Shown piece after piece: positions 44,617-53,537 of a DNA stretch of 64,000 nt; the first letter of the stretch is position 1, and the number at the start of each line of letters is the position of its first letter. The notes below the pieces were generated by a model. It made no database searches. It saw only the letters and a list, made by a program, of their open reading frames with translations, and was not told the DNA's origin. A program made the translations under genes and the position numbers. This DNA comes from Phycisphaerales bacterium. GTDB taxonomy: Bacteria > Planctomycetota > Phycisphaerae > Phycisphaerales > UBA1924. Location of the stretch: NCBI GenBank assembly GCA_029260455.1, contig JAJDDF010000011.1:191130-255129 (forward strand), given 5' to 3'.

Positions 44617-47600
44617 TCCCTTTGCTCCGCTCGTGATTGAGTCGCAACAGGTTTGCCAGGATTGCCTGTTCCACTTCCTCGCGCTGCGCCGTCATCGGGT
44701 GCGGCGTGTCGTCGTCGCTTCCGGGCAAGGGCTGCCCGGCGCCGGTCTCGACAAAGACGTCGGCCCAAGCCGTGTCCCACGCGCCCGCAGGATCAATCGC
44801 CGCGTAGGCCGCGAGCACCGCTTCATCGAGGGCCTTGTGCGCCAGGCGCAGCCACGTCGGGCGCTCGTTGTAGAGGTTCGTGAGCGTGCGTTTCTTGAGC
44901 TTGGGGTCTTGCGCCGCCGCGGCGTCAATCGCGCTCTGGCGAATCAAGCGCCGTGCCTCTTCACCACTCACGCGCGCCACGTCCGCGAAGTCGTCTTCCG
45001 CGTCGATGCGCGCTGTGATCGCCTCGATCCACTCGGGCGGATTGAGCCAGCGCTCGCGCTGCTCATTGAGCGTGCGCGCCGCGTCGGCGATCGCATCATG
45101 CAGCGCGCGCTGCGGATCACCCGCCGCCGGTTCCTTGCCCGGTGCCCAGGGCAGAGGGAAGGTCTCGAAGCAAGTGGTGGGGGTGTAGCGGGGGCGCGAT
45201 TCCAGTTGCGTGCCTTGGCGCAGTGCCCAAAGCTCGTGGATGCTCGCGTGCAACGCACCGAAGAAATAGTCGTCGGCGCGGGCGAACACGGTCACGGCAT
45301 GGTCCGGCAATGTAGGGGAACAATGCCAAACAAACACGCGATGCTTCGCAACATTCCCCGTAGCAATGAATCGAGCGAGTGGAGCAACGGCTGCCCGCAT
45401 CGATGGCCCAGGTCGCATGTGAAGCCACCACTCTGGACGAGTCGGCCTACCTGCCTCACGAGCGGGTTTCACATTCCGTTCAATCCACTCAAACGGGGCC
45501 CCAAAGCTAGCAGAGTCGGTCAGTGATCGCTCAACACCAAAGTCAACGATCCACTGGCCCCGCGCACGTCTCACGATGTCGGTAGCAATGAGTTGCGGAC
45601 GAACCACTTGAAAAGGGCTTTCCCCATTGGGCGTCGGAGTAGCGAGCAAGGGCCGCGCCTCATCGAACGGAAGCGCGAATGGACCGCCCTTCATGTCTCC
45701 GATGAATCCAACGTCCTCGTTCTCAGCAAGCTCTATCGAGGCTCTGCTATCTACCCCAGCCGATAAGCTGGCAGTGATGGAATCGACCTGGCGCCCGTCG
45801 AGATGAGTTGTCGTCTCGTTCGATCCCGTGAAGCACACAATCGAAATGTGAACGGCAGCACCGTCTAGGACCCACTCTTCGTCAGCCCAAGCATCGAAGA
45901 TCGTCGAGTGTGTCTGTACACGCTCAAGCACAACGCGAGCTTTGGTGTTTCGAATCGCCTGCGTGGACAGTAGCCCGACTCTCAGGACAGGTCGTTTCTT
46001 GGTTGCTTGACTAGCAAGTTCGATCCAGTAGCAGCAAAGATCGCTGAAACCAGGAATCGTTCCGTCAAACGCCTCGAATAGTGATTCGACATACCCATCT
46101 CCGAGGCTGCCTCTCAGCATTTTCGTTCCCAAGAACGGCGGATTCCCCACAATGAAATCCGCCTCGGGCCACTTGGCTTGCCCCAAACATGCGGCCCCTT
46201 CGCGCCAGGTCGGTATCGACGCGCCGGTTTCATCGGCCCAGGCGAGGATCGCGTCGCGGTGCTCGATGGATTCGATCGGTTCGAGGATCGGATCGCGCGG
46301 CGCATTGAAGCCGTTATCGCGCATCCATTGCAGATAGCCGATCCAGATCACCACTTGCGCCAGCTCCGCGGCGTAGGTGTTGATTTCGATGCCGTGCAAC
46401 TGTGTGGGGCGCACGCGCGGGATTAGGTTCGATCCGGCATCAGCTGCGAAAACAATCACTGCCTTCTCAAGCGCGAGAAGTTGCTGAATAGCGACGTAGA
46501 GGAAGTTGCCCGAGCCGCACGCAGGATCGAGTACGCGCAGTTTGGCCAAACGATCCTGAAAGTCCAAGAGTTCGCGTTCAATCCGCTTCGTGAAAGTGGC
46601 CGACTTGAGTTCACCCTTTTTGCGAGCGCCTTTTTGCTCCTCACGTGTGGCGATAGATCGCTCTTTGACAAGGGCTTCACACTTTGTTCGAACGCCGTCC
46701 CACTCGCGGCGCAGCGGGCGCACGATCACGGGCTCAATCACCAGCATGATGTCTTCGCGGGAGGTGTAGTGCGCGCCGATTTGTGCGCGCTTTGAGGGGT
46801 CGAGGGAGCGCTCGAAGAGCGTGCCGAATACTGCGGGCTCCACCGATCCCCAGTCCTGGGTCGCGGCACGGATCAGCGATGCGGTTTCCTCTTCGGTAAG
46901 TTCGATTGCTTCGGAGTCGTCGAAGAGCCCGCCGTTGAAATAGTCGATTTCATCGACGCCGAAATCGCCGCCGGTGCGCATGGCCGCGAAGAGGCGGTCC
47001 ATTTGCTGCTTGAGGCGCGCGGGGTCGCGTTGTGAGCGTTCGAGCAACTTTGCGAAGAGGCCCTTGGGCAAGAGGGCGACGTCTTCCGCGAAGAGGCAGA
47101 ACATCACTTTCATCAGGAAGTGCGCAGCATCGTGCGGATCGTGCCCGCGTGCGCGCAGCCCGTGCGCGATCGTGCCGATTTCCTTGGCGACGTCGGCGGT
47201 CACTTGCTCTGCGGTTTGGTCGGGCTTGAATGATCCGGGGTCAGTGAAGACGCGGCGCAAGAGTTCGAGCTGACCCTCTTCGTGCAACTGTTCAAGTTCG
47301 ATCACATGCACCACTTTGCGATAGCCGGTGAAATTGGTGTGTATTTCCGTGCGCGCAATGTCGGAGACGATCAGCAGCGGGGGATTATCCAGCGCCTCAC
47401 GGTATTGGGTGAGCTGGCGGTAGGCGTCTTCGAGGGTGGCGTATTTATCCTTGCGTTTGTATTCCCATCCGAAGCGCCCCTTCCACCAGACGTCGGCGAA
47501 ACCGTGGCTGCCCCGCGTGCCGCGTGAAGCGGGGCCGCTGACTGCGACGTTTTTTTCGAAGGCATACTCCGCTCCGGTGGCATCATGTTCCGCGGGAGTT

Positions 47601-47725
47601 GGCTGTCCGAGCAATTGGCATAAGTCGATGAAGTGCTCTTGGCTTGCGGCCCGCTCGGAGAGCTGGGTGCGTTTCCACTTGGCGATGAAGCTGGCGACGT
47701 CCATGTGAGGGGCAGTATCGCTCAT
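44609..47725 (-). CDS. MmeI-like single-chain restriction-modification enzyme (type IIG/IIL)
   Basis: The ATG at 47725 was chosen; TTG 47752 and ATG 47704 are alternatives and none has a good ribosome site. In the 1038-aa protein the nuclease at the N-terminus has FADVWWKGRFGWEYKRK (D78, E88, K90). A helical spacer follows, with FGTLFERSLDPSKRAQIGAHYTSREDI. The methyltransferase has LDPACGSGNFLY (399-410) and catalytic NPPF in VGNPPFLGTKML (528-531). A C-terminal target-recognition region and a helical tail (EVEQAILANLLRLNHE) end it. MmeI enzymes cut at a fixed distance from their site and methylate one strand in a single polypeptide. All catalytic motifs are present. Confidence 0.9.
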   Translation of the reverse strand: MSDTAPHMDVASFIAKWKRTQLSERAASQEHFIDLCQLLGQPTPAEHDATGAEYAFEKNVAVSGPASRGTRGSHGFADVWWKGRFGWEYKRKDKYATLEDAYRQLTQYREALDNPPLLIVSDIARTEIHTNFTGYRKVVHVIELEQLHEEGQLELLRRVFTDPGSFKPDQTAEQVTADVAKEIGTIAHGLRARGHDPHDAAHFLMKVMFCLFAEDVALLPKGLFAKLLERSQRDPARLKQQMDRLFAAMRTGGDFGVDEIDYFNGGLFDDSEAIELTEEETASLIRAATQDWGSVEPAVFGTLFERSLDPSKRAQIGAHYTSREDIMLVIEPVIVRPLRREWDGVRTKCEALVKERSIATREEQKGARKKGELKSATFTKRIERELLDFQDRLAKLRVLDPACGSGNFLYVAIQQLLALEKAVIVFAADAGSNLIPRVRPTQLHGIEINTYAAELAQVVIWIGYLQWMRDNGFNAPRDPILEPIESIEHRDAILAWADETGASIPTWREGAACLGQAKWPEADFIVGNPPFLGTKMLRGSLGDGYVESLFEAFDGTIPGFSDLCCYWIELASQATKKRPVLRVGLLSTQAIRNTKARVVLERVQTHSTIFDAWADEEWVLDGAAVHISIVCFTGSNETTTHLDGRQVDSITASLSAGVDSRASIELAENEDVGFIGDMKGGPFALPFDEARPLLATPTPNGESPFQVVRPQLIATDIVRRARGQWIVDFGVERSLTDSASFGAPFEWIERNVKPAREAGRPTRPEWWLHMRPGPSMRAAVAPLARFIATGNVAKHRVFVWHCSPTLPDHAVTVFARADDYFFGALHASIHELWALRQGTQLESRPRYTPTTCFETFPLPWAPGKEPAAGDPQRALHDAIADAARTLNEQRERWLNPPEWIEAITARIDAEDDFADVARVSGEEARRLIRQSAIDAAAAQDPKLKKRTLTNLYNERPTWLRLAHKALDEAVLAAYAAIDPAGAWDTAWADVFVETGAGQPLPGSDDDTPHPMTAQREEVEQAILANLLRLNHERSKGNE
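44628..44706 (-). repeat. 3' end of the MmeI-like gene, original of the duplication (copy A)
   Basis: These 79 bases match 42927-43005 at 71 of 79 positions. They encode PHPMTAQREEVEQAILANLLRLNHER at the C-terminus of the MmeI-like protein, which then ends SKGNE. The two copies flank the 530-aa gene. Confidence 0.9.
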
Positions 47726-47931
47726 GCAGGGGCGTTGGGGAGAATCGGGCAATCAGTCAGGTCAAATGAGGTTCGCTTGGGCGGCTCAGAATCGATAGCT
47801 GGGCGAGCGATCGACGCTTTGATTCTTTGGGCCGATGGAAATCAAACAATCCGGCCCCGGTGGAGGAAACCGCGATACAGCACGGACCGCCGGGCAGGTT
47901 GGGGGCATGGGAGGACCCATGTGGGGGGGGG

Positions 47932-48172
47932 TCAGGAAGGGCGCATCGAGCTGCGATCCGGGATGCTGGCCCGAACCAGTGTTGCGACGGCGGCACGCTG
48001 GGCCGGGGACAGGTTCGCCCATCCCTGAATCACCGCGTCCAAGTCAGGATCGGAAGGCAGGATCGAGGTCGGTTCCGAGGGGTTCAAGTTGCCATGCGCG
48101 CGCACTGGCGCACACATACAAGCACGTTCGTCGGCGCAAGTCTTGTTGGGCGCGCTGCTTGTGGATTCTTGC
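47932..48172 (-). other. Latent integrase C-terminal tail (joined to the integrase only in the excised circle)
   Basis: The minus-strand frame through the att core (48233-48173) stays open to 47932 in the same phase as the integrase frame. In the circular form the integrase would read from its core into this segment and gain 79 residues ending in DPDLDAVIQGWANLSPAQRAAVATLVRASI, a W-x-x-L-P/S...R..I/V..L tail like those on many phage integrases and regulators, rather than the host-derived tail seen at attL. Confidence 0.7.
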
Positions 48173-48233
48173 GGACGGATTGCAAATCCGTTATTTCGTC
48201 GGTTCGAATCCGACCGCGGCCTTTTCGATTCGC
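48173..48233 (+). repeat. attR: right copy of the 61-bp att core of element B
   Basis: It is identical to 38442-38502, lies 9,731 bases away in direct orientation, and contains the 3' half of tRNA-Cys without the 5' half. The element between the two copies is 9.7 kb. Confidence 0.95.
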
Positions 48234-48366
48234 CCGATGCAATGGGCGTTTCCCCTGTGATTGCAACAGCTTGCGCAGCGCACGCAATGCGTTCGTTGTG
48301 TCCGTTGCGTTGTGGCGGATATGCCACCGAATCCGCCGTTACGGGCAGCTCACGGAGGAGTGGAGG
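48234..48366 (-). pseudogene. Decayed C-terminal end of a related integrase
   Basis: Directly outside attR the minus strand reads TADSVAYPPQRNGHNERIACAAQAVAITGETPIASGESKRPRSDSNRR, collinear with TADVRVYSPEHDGHNTHDVCAAQNAATAGETLVPSSESKRPRSDSNRR of the element B integrase; the upstream frame meets a stop near 48372 and no catalytic domain follows. It is the left end of an older element of the same family that once occupied this tRNA. Confidence 0.75.
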
Positions 48367-48413
48367 CTAGACTCGTTTGCTGGATTCCTAGAGTTTCGGT
48401 AGCTTGAGTTTCT

Positions 48414-49046
48414 ATGGGAAAGAGGCTGGAACGCAATACGATTCGCGTCGTACTTCTTGCCGCTGTTCTAGCCAGCGTCGGCGTAGGGTATTTACTGTTT
48501 GGTCAAGATCAAGCTGGCGGTACCAAGTCAACCAAGTCTGCGGGTAGATTTGAAATCCAATTTGCAACCCTTGAAGTCAACGATCGCATTGAGTATGCGG
48601 ATCAGTTCGTCAAAAGAGCGGTTTTCAGATTGGAATGCAAGTACATTGGAAATGACCCAATTTCATGGGCAGACCTGCGATTAGATCTTCTCGATGACCA
48701 AGGACAAATCTGTCAGACAGAGATTCTTCGACGTGAAGGTTATGGGATTAATTTTACTGCGTTATTTGATGATTTGAATCCATCAGGCCGAGAAGGCGCA
48801 AATCAAATAGTGCATTCCGGTTACACACTGGCGTTGGAGTGCTTCGTCGCAACTACCTCGTTCGTCCCTCAGTGGTCGGGTATCAAACTCTTGCGCGAGT
48901 CCGAACAGGCCAGGCAACAATATTGGTCAGATGCTGTTCGCGAGCGGTTGGCAGGAAATCGTCAAGATATACCCGTACCAAAGCCGGTAAACGTGATCGA
49001 TCATGTACATGTTTCGGTTACCAAATTATCAGGAAAGAGTAGGTAG
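48414..49046 (+). CDS. Hypothetical membrane-anchored protein
   Basis: The ATG at 48414 is preceded by a weak ribosome site. In the 210-aa protein a basic N-terminus (GKRLERNTIR) is followed by a transmembrane segment (VVLLAAVLASVGVGYLLFG), then an extracytoplasmic or periplasmic domain with RFEIQFATLEVNDRIEYADQ and AVFRLECKYIGNDPISWADLRLDLLDDQGQICQTEILRREGYG, likely a beta-sandwich. Its stop overlaps a Sel1-repeat fragment. I recognise no family. The AT-richer sequence than the neighbours hints at transfer or association with the older element. Confidence 0.6.
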   Translation: MGKRLERNTIRVVLLAAVLASVGVGYLLFGQDQAGGTKSTKSAGRFEIQFATLEVNDRIEYADQFVKRAVFRLECKYIGNDPISWADLRLDLLDDQGQICQTEILRREGYGINFTALFDDLNPSGREGANQIVHSGYTLALECFVATTSFVPQWSGIKLLRESEQARQQYWSDAVRERLAGNRQDIPVPKPVNVIDHVHVSVTKLSGKSR

Positions 49047-49176
49047 CGGCCAGGGTATTGAGGAAGATTTTGAGGCTGCGGAGCATTGGCTGCGCAAGGC
49101 CGCGGCTGCCGGAAGCCAAGAGGCGCGCATGCAGATGCGCGACATGGGGCTCAAGTCAGGCGACGCGACACCGTAG
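49039..49176 (+). pseudogene. Sel1-repeat protein remnant
   Basis: A second plus-strand frame reads GSGQGIEEDFEAAEHWLRKAAAAGSQEARMQMRDMGLKSGDATP and a stop at 49174. G.G...DF.AA..WLRKAA..G...A...M is the Sel1/TPR-like repeat consensus, and only one unit is left with no start codon, so this is the 3' end of a gene whose front part has been lost. It overlaps the preceding gene by 8 bases. Confidence 0.6.
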
Positions 49177-49879
49177 GTGTGCGACGCCTCGCCAACAGAA
49201 GGCCAACTGCAACAGCCGGCAAGAAGAACACGCCGAAGGCCACGAGGTTGAGCAGCGCCAAGTAGCTCGCGGCCGGCAGCGCATCGAATTGGCGGATTGC
49301 CGGATTGTCGAGTCGCGGCAAGAGCCGGAATGCAGAGTTGATGTTGCTTGCTTCGGGCAGGGCCACTCGGCTCACGACACTGACGATGCCGAAGAGCACG
49401 ATGGCAAGGACAATCGACTGTATCGAGTAAACACGGCTACGCGCCACTGCCGCGAGCAACAGTGGCGCGAGATAGAAGTGATGGGCCGTACCGATCCATG
49501 TCCAGGCGTCTGCAGTGACCAAGTAGTCAGTGATCCCAAGCGGGAATCTGCCCAAGACGAGGCCACAAAAGCAGTCTACAAGCCAGAGTGCGTGGAGAAA
49601 CAGGATGAGTGTGAACGATGCGCCGATGAGATTCGTTGAGCGAATCCAAAGCCCGACGCCAGTGAGGGCAAGCGAGAGATGAGAGACCCAGAGGATTTCT
49701 TCATTCAAGCCTTTGTTCAACTTGATGGCGCACAGGGTTGCGAAGTGGGCGAGCAAGAGGGCCCCAAGGATTTGGCCGTATCGGCGGGACGTTCGCGCGC
49801 CATCGCGGGTTGTTTCTGCTTGATGCGTTGCGCCAACACCGTGATCCGACAGCGCAAGGGCAGGGCCTTCGGTGCGCAT
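49151..49879 (-). CDS. Integral membrane protein, linked to a pilin-like gene
   Basis: The start shares a base with the stop of the pilin-like gene (TGATG). The 242-aa protein has about six hydrophobic helices (GALLLAHFATLCAI, EILWVSHLSLALTGVGLWI, LIGASFTLILFLHALWLVDC, FYLAPLLLAAVARS, SIVLAIVLFGIVSVVSRVAL, YLALLNLVAFGVFFLPAVAVGLLLARR) with basic ends, no signal peptide and no motif that I know. The first ~35 residues are polar and cytoplasmic. It lies in the inner membrane. Its function is unknown. Confidence 0.7.
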   Translation of the reverse strand: MRTEGPALALSDHGVGATHQAETTRDGARTSRRYGQILGALLLAHFATLCAIKLNKGLNEEILWVSHLSLALTGVGLWIRSTNLIGASFTLILFLHALWLVDCFCGLVLGRFPLGITDYLVTADAWTWIGTAHHFYLAPLLLAAVARSRVYSIQSIVLAIVLFGIVSVVSRVALPEASNINSAFRLLPRLDNPAIRQFDALPAASYLALLNLVAFGVFFLPAVAVGLLLARRRTPTVSRRLT

Positions 49880-50307
49880 CAGGAGCCACCACCGCCGCCG
49901 CCGCCGCCACCACCGACATCAAGTGTCAGTTTGGCCGGTGCGCTGAGTGTTTCCGGCGTGAATGTGTAGGTGTTGCCGCGCTGGTCTTGCAGCTTGGCGC
50001 CAGTGATGAAGATGCCCGACGGCAATTCGCCGGTTTCCATAGCGCCTGCGATGTCAGTGACCGCATCGATCCACTGTGCAGCAGGTACATTGTCCGCCCG
50101 GTGATTGATGAATGCCATCTGAAAGGCCGTGCGGATGCCAGCGAGCGAACCGTCATCCGCGGCTGCGCGGGCCTGGGCGCTGTGATCGAGGTACTTCGGC
50201 AATGCTACGGCGGACAGAATCGCCAACACCACTAGGACAGCGATGAGCTCGATGAGCGTGAACGCACTTCTACGCTGCGCTCGGTTGGTTGTAGTGGTAG
50301 CCATCAT
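49879..50307 (-). CDS. Type IV pilin-like / pseudopilin protein
   Basis: The ATG at 50307 (or ATG 50304) was chosen because the prepilin cleavage site follows: RSAFTLIELIAVLVVLAILSAVALPKYLDHSAQARAAAD, an N-terminal FTLIEL helix cut after a short basic leader. The rest is a small domain with VPAAQWIDAVTDIAG and GIFITGAKLQDQRGNTYTFTPETL, ending in a run of ten glycines. The protein would be assembled into a type II secretion or type IV pilus-like filament. The glycine run comes from a GCC/CCG repeat region, which may be unstable. Confidence 0.88.
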   Translation of the reverse strand: MMATTTTNRAQRRSAFTLIELIAVLVVLAILSAVALPKYLDHSAQARAAADDGSLAGIRTAFQMAFINHRADNVPAAQWIDAVTDIAGAMETGELPSGIFITGAKLQDQRGNTYTFTPETLSAPAKLTLDVGGGGGGGGGGS

Positions 50308-50575
50308 TGGCAGATATCGGGTTATGGATGCTCTGGATTCGGTGAATCTGGGAGGCCAGACGATTCTCGTACCGGCGTAATCCTCAGGGCTGACCGAGCG
50401 ACATCTCTGTAAGCACGCGCTCCCGTGCATCCCGCATGGCGATTCTCAGAGAAAAATCGACACTTTGGGCCACTCCGGCAGTACATTTTTGCACTCGAAT
50501 GGGTCCCGAGCGGTATGGTTTTGCGGGCTGGCGGTGAGGCCATCCGATACTATTTGTTATCGAAGGGGATTCCCA

Positions 50576-51742
50576 ATGAACAGGCGCAGAAATGATGGCT
50601 GGCGCGGGTTAGCAATGGTTGGCTCGATCGTGGCGGTGGGGGCGCTGTTTGCGGCGGCCCCGAACCCTGCTTGGCACGATGCGCGCATGCCGCAGGCTGA
50701 GCGGGCGCTGCTCGCAGAGACCGAAGGGTTTGTACTGCCCACTCTTGATGGTGTTGAATGGGTGGGTGATGCGCCGACGGAAGCGGATCTTGCCGGCAAG
50801 GTCGTTGTAATTCAATCATGGACGCACGCGGGGAGTCGTGATCGTGCGATTGTGCGGCGCGTCAACTCGATGATCAAGCGCAGTGGTCGCGGTGATGATG
50901 TAACGCTGATCACTTTGCATACGCCCAAGGATGCCGAGCGTGCGCGCGAGTATATTGAACGAACGCCCACGGGTGGTTTCTCAGCAATTGATGTTGATGG
51001 TGTGCTGTGCGATACGCTTGGCATCTGGCAGAAACCGACCATGATTATTGTTGACCGGTCGGGCACGATTCAGACTGCGGGCGCGAGTGTTCCAAAGATT
51101 GTCCAGATCATTCGGACGCTCGCGGATGAATCGGCGGGTGAAAGAGGTGAAACGTTGCCATCGCGGCAAACGCGGGATGAGCTTGCCAATCGAGGGTCTG
51201 CTGATGGCGGTGATGTCAAGCCGGATGTCGCTGGCGGCGCACAGTTTCCGTCGATCAATACTCCTGTGAAAAACGGGACGGATTTACGCGGCAAGAAGGG
51301 GCCCGATTTGTTTGTCCAGCAGTGGATCAGCAAACCGCCGATGATCGATAACAAGGTAATCATGGTTGAGTTCTGGGCAACATGGTGCGGACCGTGCGTC
51401 AGGGGCATTCCGCATCTCAATGAGCTTGCGGCGGCGCATCGCGATGAACTTGTTGTTGTCGGGTTGTCCAATGAGAGTGTCAGTACGATCAACCAATTCA
51501 TGCGCAAGACGCGGATGGACTACCATGTTGCCTCCGATCAATCACAGAAAATGACACGCATGACCAAGCACACAGGCATTCCGCATGCGATTGTGATGTC
51601 ACCTGATGGCATCGTGCGCTGGCAGGGGCATCCTGCATCATTGACCGATGCCATCATGACACAGATTATCAGTGCGTCGAATATTGTTGGGGGGAATAGC
51701 GCTGCATCAGGCGCGGGCACGATGCGCTGGAGTACTGATTGA
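50576..51742 (+). CDS. Secreted double-thioredoxin (TlpA-like) protein
   Basis: The ATG at 50576 has GAAGGGG eight bases upstream and opens a signal anchor (GWRGLAMVGSIVAVGALFAAAPNPA). In the 388-aa protein two thioredoxin-fold units are visible. The first (KVVVIQSWTHAGSRDRAIVRRVNSM) has no CxxC, so it cannot be a redox centre. The second has MVEFWATWCGPCVRGIPHLNEL, the canonical WCGPC of TlpA/ResA-like oxidoreductases, followed by VVGLSNES and GIPHAIVMSPDGIVRWQGHP (cis-proline). It would act in the periplasm on disulfides. It overlaps the next gene by TGATG. Confidence 0.88.
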   Translation: MNRRRNDGWRGLAMVGSIVAVGALFAAAPNPAWHDARMPQAERALLAETEGFVLPTLDGVEWVGDAPTEADLAGKVVVIQSWTHAGSRDRAIVRRVNSMIKRSGRGDDVTLITLHTPKDAERAREYIERTPTGGFSAIDVDGVLCDTLGIWQKPTMIIVDRSGTIQTAGASVPKIVQIIRTLADESAGERGETLPSRQTRDELANRGSADGGDVKPDVAGGAQFPSINTPVKNGTDLRGKKGPDLFVQQWISKPPMIDNKVIMVEFWATWCGPCVRGIPHLNELAAAHRDELVVVGLSNESVSTINQFMRKTRMDYHVASDQSQKMTRMTKHTGIPHAIVMSPDGIVRWQGHPASLTDAIMTQIISASNIVGGNSAASGAGTMRWSTD

Positions 51743-52581
51743 TGCCGATGAATCGTTGTTACACTTGCGCAGTTGCAATGATGTGTGTGTGCGGTTGCTT
51801 CGGAATGGGGGCGTGCAATTCGGGGTTCAGTGGCGCAGCGGGCACAGCGAATGACGAAAGCATTTTAGCGTTGTTGACACCAACTTCTCCCGGAGATGCG
51901 GCGCGGATGGCGCTTGATGAATGGAATCCGGAAGAACGCCGGCGCGGCTTGCTGCTGCTCGCCAATGCGCCTTGGGGCGGTGAAGACCCTTACATGCGTC
52001 TTTATCGCGCAGCGCTTGGTGATGGTGATTCAGCGGTGCGCATGATTGCGATTCGTGCGCTTGCCATGCATGGCGGCGGCGAGGACGTCGCGCTGATCGT
52101 GGCGAACCTTGACGATGAGGATCATCTGTTGCGGTGGGAAACAGTGCGGGCGCTTCAGCGTTTGCACGATCCTGATGCGATCGACCCGTTAATGGTGCGC
52201 CTGTTGCCCGCGCGTGAAACCGATACGCAGGTACGGGCTTCTGCCGCCGATGCGCTGGGGCAATACGCAGAACCGCGCGTTGTTGAGGCGCTTGTTGAGT
52301 CGCTTGATGACCCTGATCTTGCTGTGGTGCGCGCATCGGAACGATCACTACGATTTCTGACCGGGCAGAAACTTGGCAGCGACCCGCGGGATTGGAACAC
52401 ATGGCTCGCGTCGGTCGAGAAGCCCTGCACAGATCAGACGATGTACGAATATCGCGCGTTTCATCGCAATACGCGCTGGTATGAATATGTCAATCCCTTT
52501 GCAGTGGTGCCGAATGAATTGCCCGCAGCGCCCGCAGGCATGCCGCCGCTTGTTGATCGCACATCGGAGCGTGGTAGCTAA
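51742..52581 (+). CDS. HEAT-repeat lipoprotein, linked to the TlpA-like gene
   Basis: The ATG at 51742 shares its A with the stop of the preceding gene (TGATG). The 279-aa protein begins with a lipoprotein signal (CAVAMMCVCGCFGMGACNS; lipobox GMGAC, cysteine about residue 26). It has two to three HEAT-like repeats (AALGDGDSAVRMIAIRALAMHGG, NLDDEDHLLRWETVRALQRLHDPDAIDPLMVRLL, VRASAADALGQYAEPRVVEALVESLDDPDLAVVRASERSLRFLTG) and a Y/W-rich C-terminal stretch. It is a scaffold in the outer or inner membrane by family analogy. Its 3' end overlaps uppP tail-to-tail by 4 bases. Confidence 0.8.
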   Translation: MPMNRCYTCAVAMMCVCGCFGMGACNSGFSGAAGTANDESILALLTPTSPGDAARMALDEWNPEERRRGLLLLANAPWGGEDPYMRLYRAALGDGDSAVRMIAIRALAMHGGGEDVALIVANLDDEDHLLRWETVRALQRLHDPDAIDPLMVRLLPARETDTQVRASAADALGQYAEPRVVEALVESLDDPDLAVVRASERSLRFLTGQKLGSDPRDWNTWLASVEKPCTDQTMYEYRAFHRNTRWYEYVNPFAVVPNELPAAPAGMPPLVDRTSERGS

Positions 52582-53477
52582 CCAATCTGCACAAGGCCCG
52601 CGATCATCAGCCCGCCAAGTGTGATGCAAAGCGCGATGCGGTACCACCCGAATGGCGCAAGGCCGTGCTTGGTCAAAAAGCCAACGAGCCACTTGATAGC
52701 AAGTGTTGCGCTGACGGTTGCGACTGCGAGACCAATCAATACGGGCATCCATCCCAATTGTTCGAATAGGTTTGGCGCGTCTGTGTCATGCGATTTTTTC
52801 AAGTTCTTGCCAAGTGTGTAGACACACGCGCCGCCCAATGTGGGCAAACCAAGCAGAAAGCTGAACTCGGCGGCGGCCCTTGGTTTGAGTCCAAGCATCG
52901 TACCGCCTGCGATGGTCATCATGCTGCGACTTGTGCCGGGCCACATCGCAACACACTGCGCAAAGCCGATGATCAATGCCTTGCGCCAATCAATGTCTTC
53001 GATATCTAATCGAAAACGCGAGGATTCTTCGGGAACGTTTTGCGCAGCTTCTTCGGTCAGGTGCTTCCCGCGCCACCGGTCAAGCAGGATCATCCATACG
53101 CCGCCGAGCATCAGGGCTGCAAGCACCGGCGCAGGCGAAAATAAATGCGCATCGATCCAGTCGTTGAATTTGATGCCGAGCACAGCTGCGGGAATGAACG
53201 CAATGATGATGTTGATGGCAAGTTTGCGCCCCGCAGCATCTTTGCCTGCAAGCCCGCGTAGCATCTGCACAACACGGGCGCGATAGAGCCCAAGGACTGC
53301 AAGGATCGCACCGCCTTGAATGACGATGTTGAAGGCATCAACACTTGCCTTGACATCCGCTGGGTCATCAAGGCCGAGCAGCGCACTCGTCAGGATCAAA
53401 TGCCCTGTCGAAGAGATGGGCAGGTATTCGGTGATGCCCTCAACCAGGCCCAGAATGATGGCGTGCCATGCTTCCAT
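52578..53477 (-). CDS. uppP: Undecaprenyl-diphosphatase
   Basis: The 299-aa protein has the family signatures GLVEGITEYLPISSTGHLIL (11-30, with the conserved E and S-S-T-G-H) and PGTSRSMMTIAGGTMLG (the second catalytic motif), and about eight hydrophobic helices. It is the BacA-type enzyme that recycles undecaprenyl pyrophosphate for cell-envelope polymer synthesis and can give bacitracin resistance. It is a single gene, 61 bases from the ABC permease gene, on the same strand. Confidence 0.96.
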   Translation of the reverse strand: MEAWHAIILGLVEGITEYLPISSTGHLILTSALLGLDDPADVKASVDAFNIVIQGGAILAVLGLYRARVVQMLRGLAGKDAAGRKLAINIIIAFIPAAVLGIKFNDWIDAHLFSPAPVLAALMLGGVWMILLDRWRGKHLTEEAAQNVPEESSRFRLDIEDIDWRKALIIGFAQCVAMWPGTSRSMMTIAGGTMLGLKPRAAAEFSFLLGLPTLGGACVYTLGKNLKKSHDTDAPNLFEQLGWMPVLIGLAVATVSATLAIKWLVGFLTKHGLAPFGWYRIALCITLGGLMIAGLVQIG

Positions 53478-53537
53478 GGGCAGAGAATAACACGGTTCAG
53501 AATCTGGCTAGCCCCAAGCGCGAGCGCGGGGGTTCTT

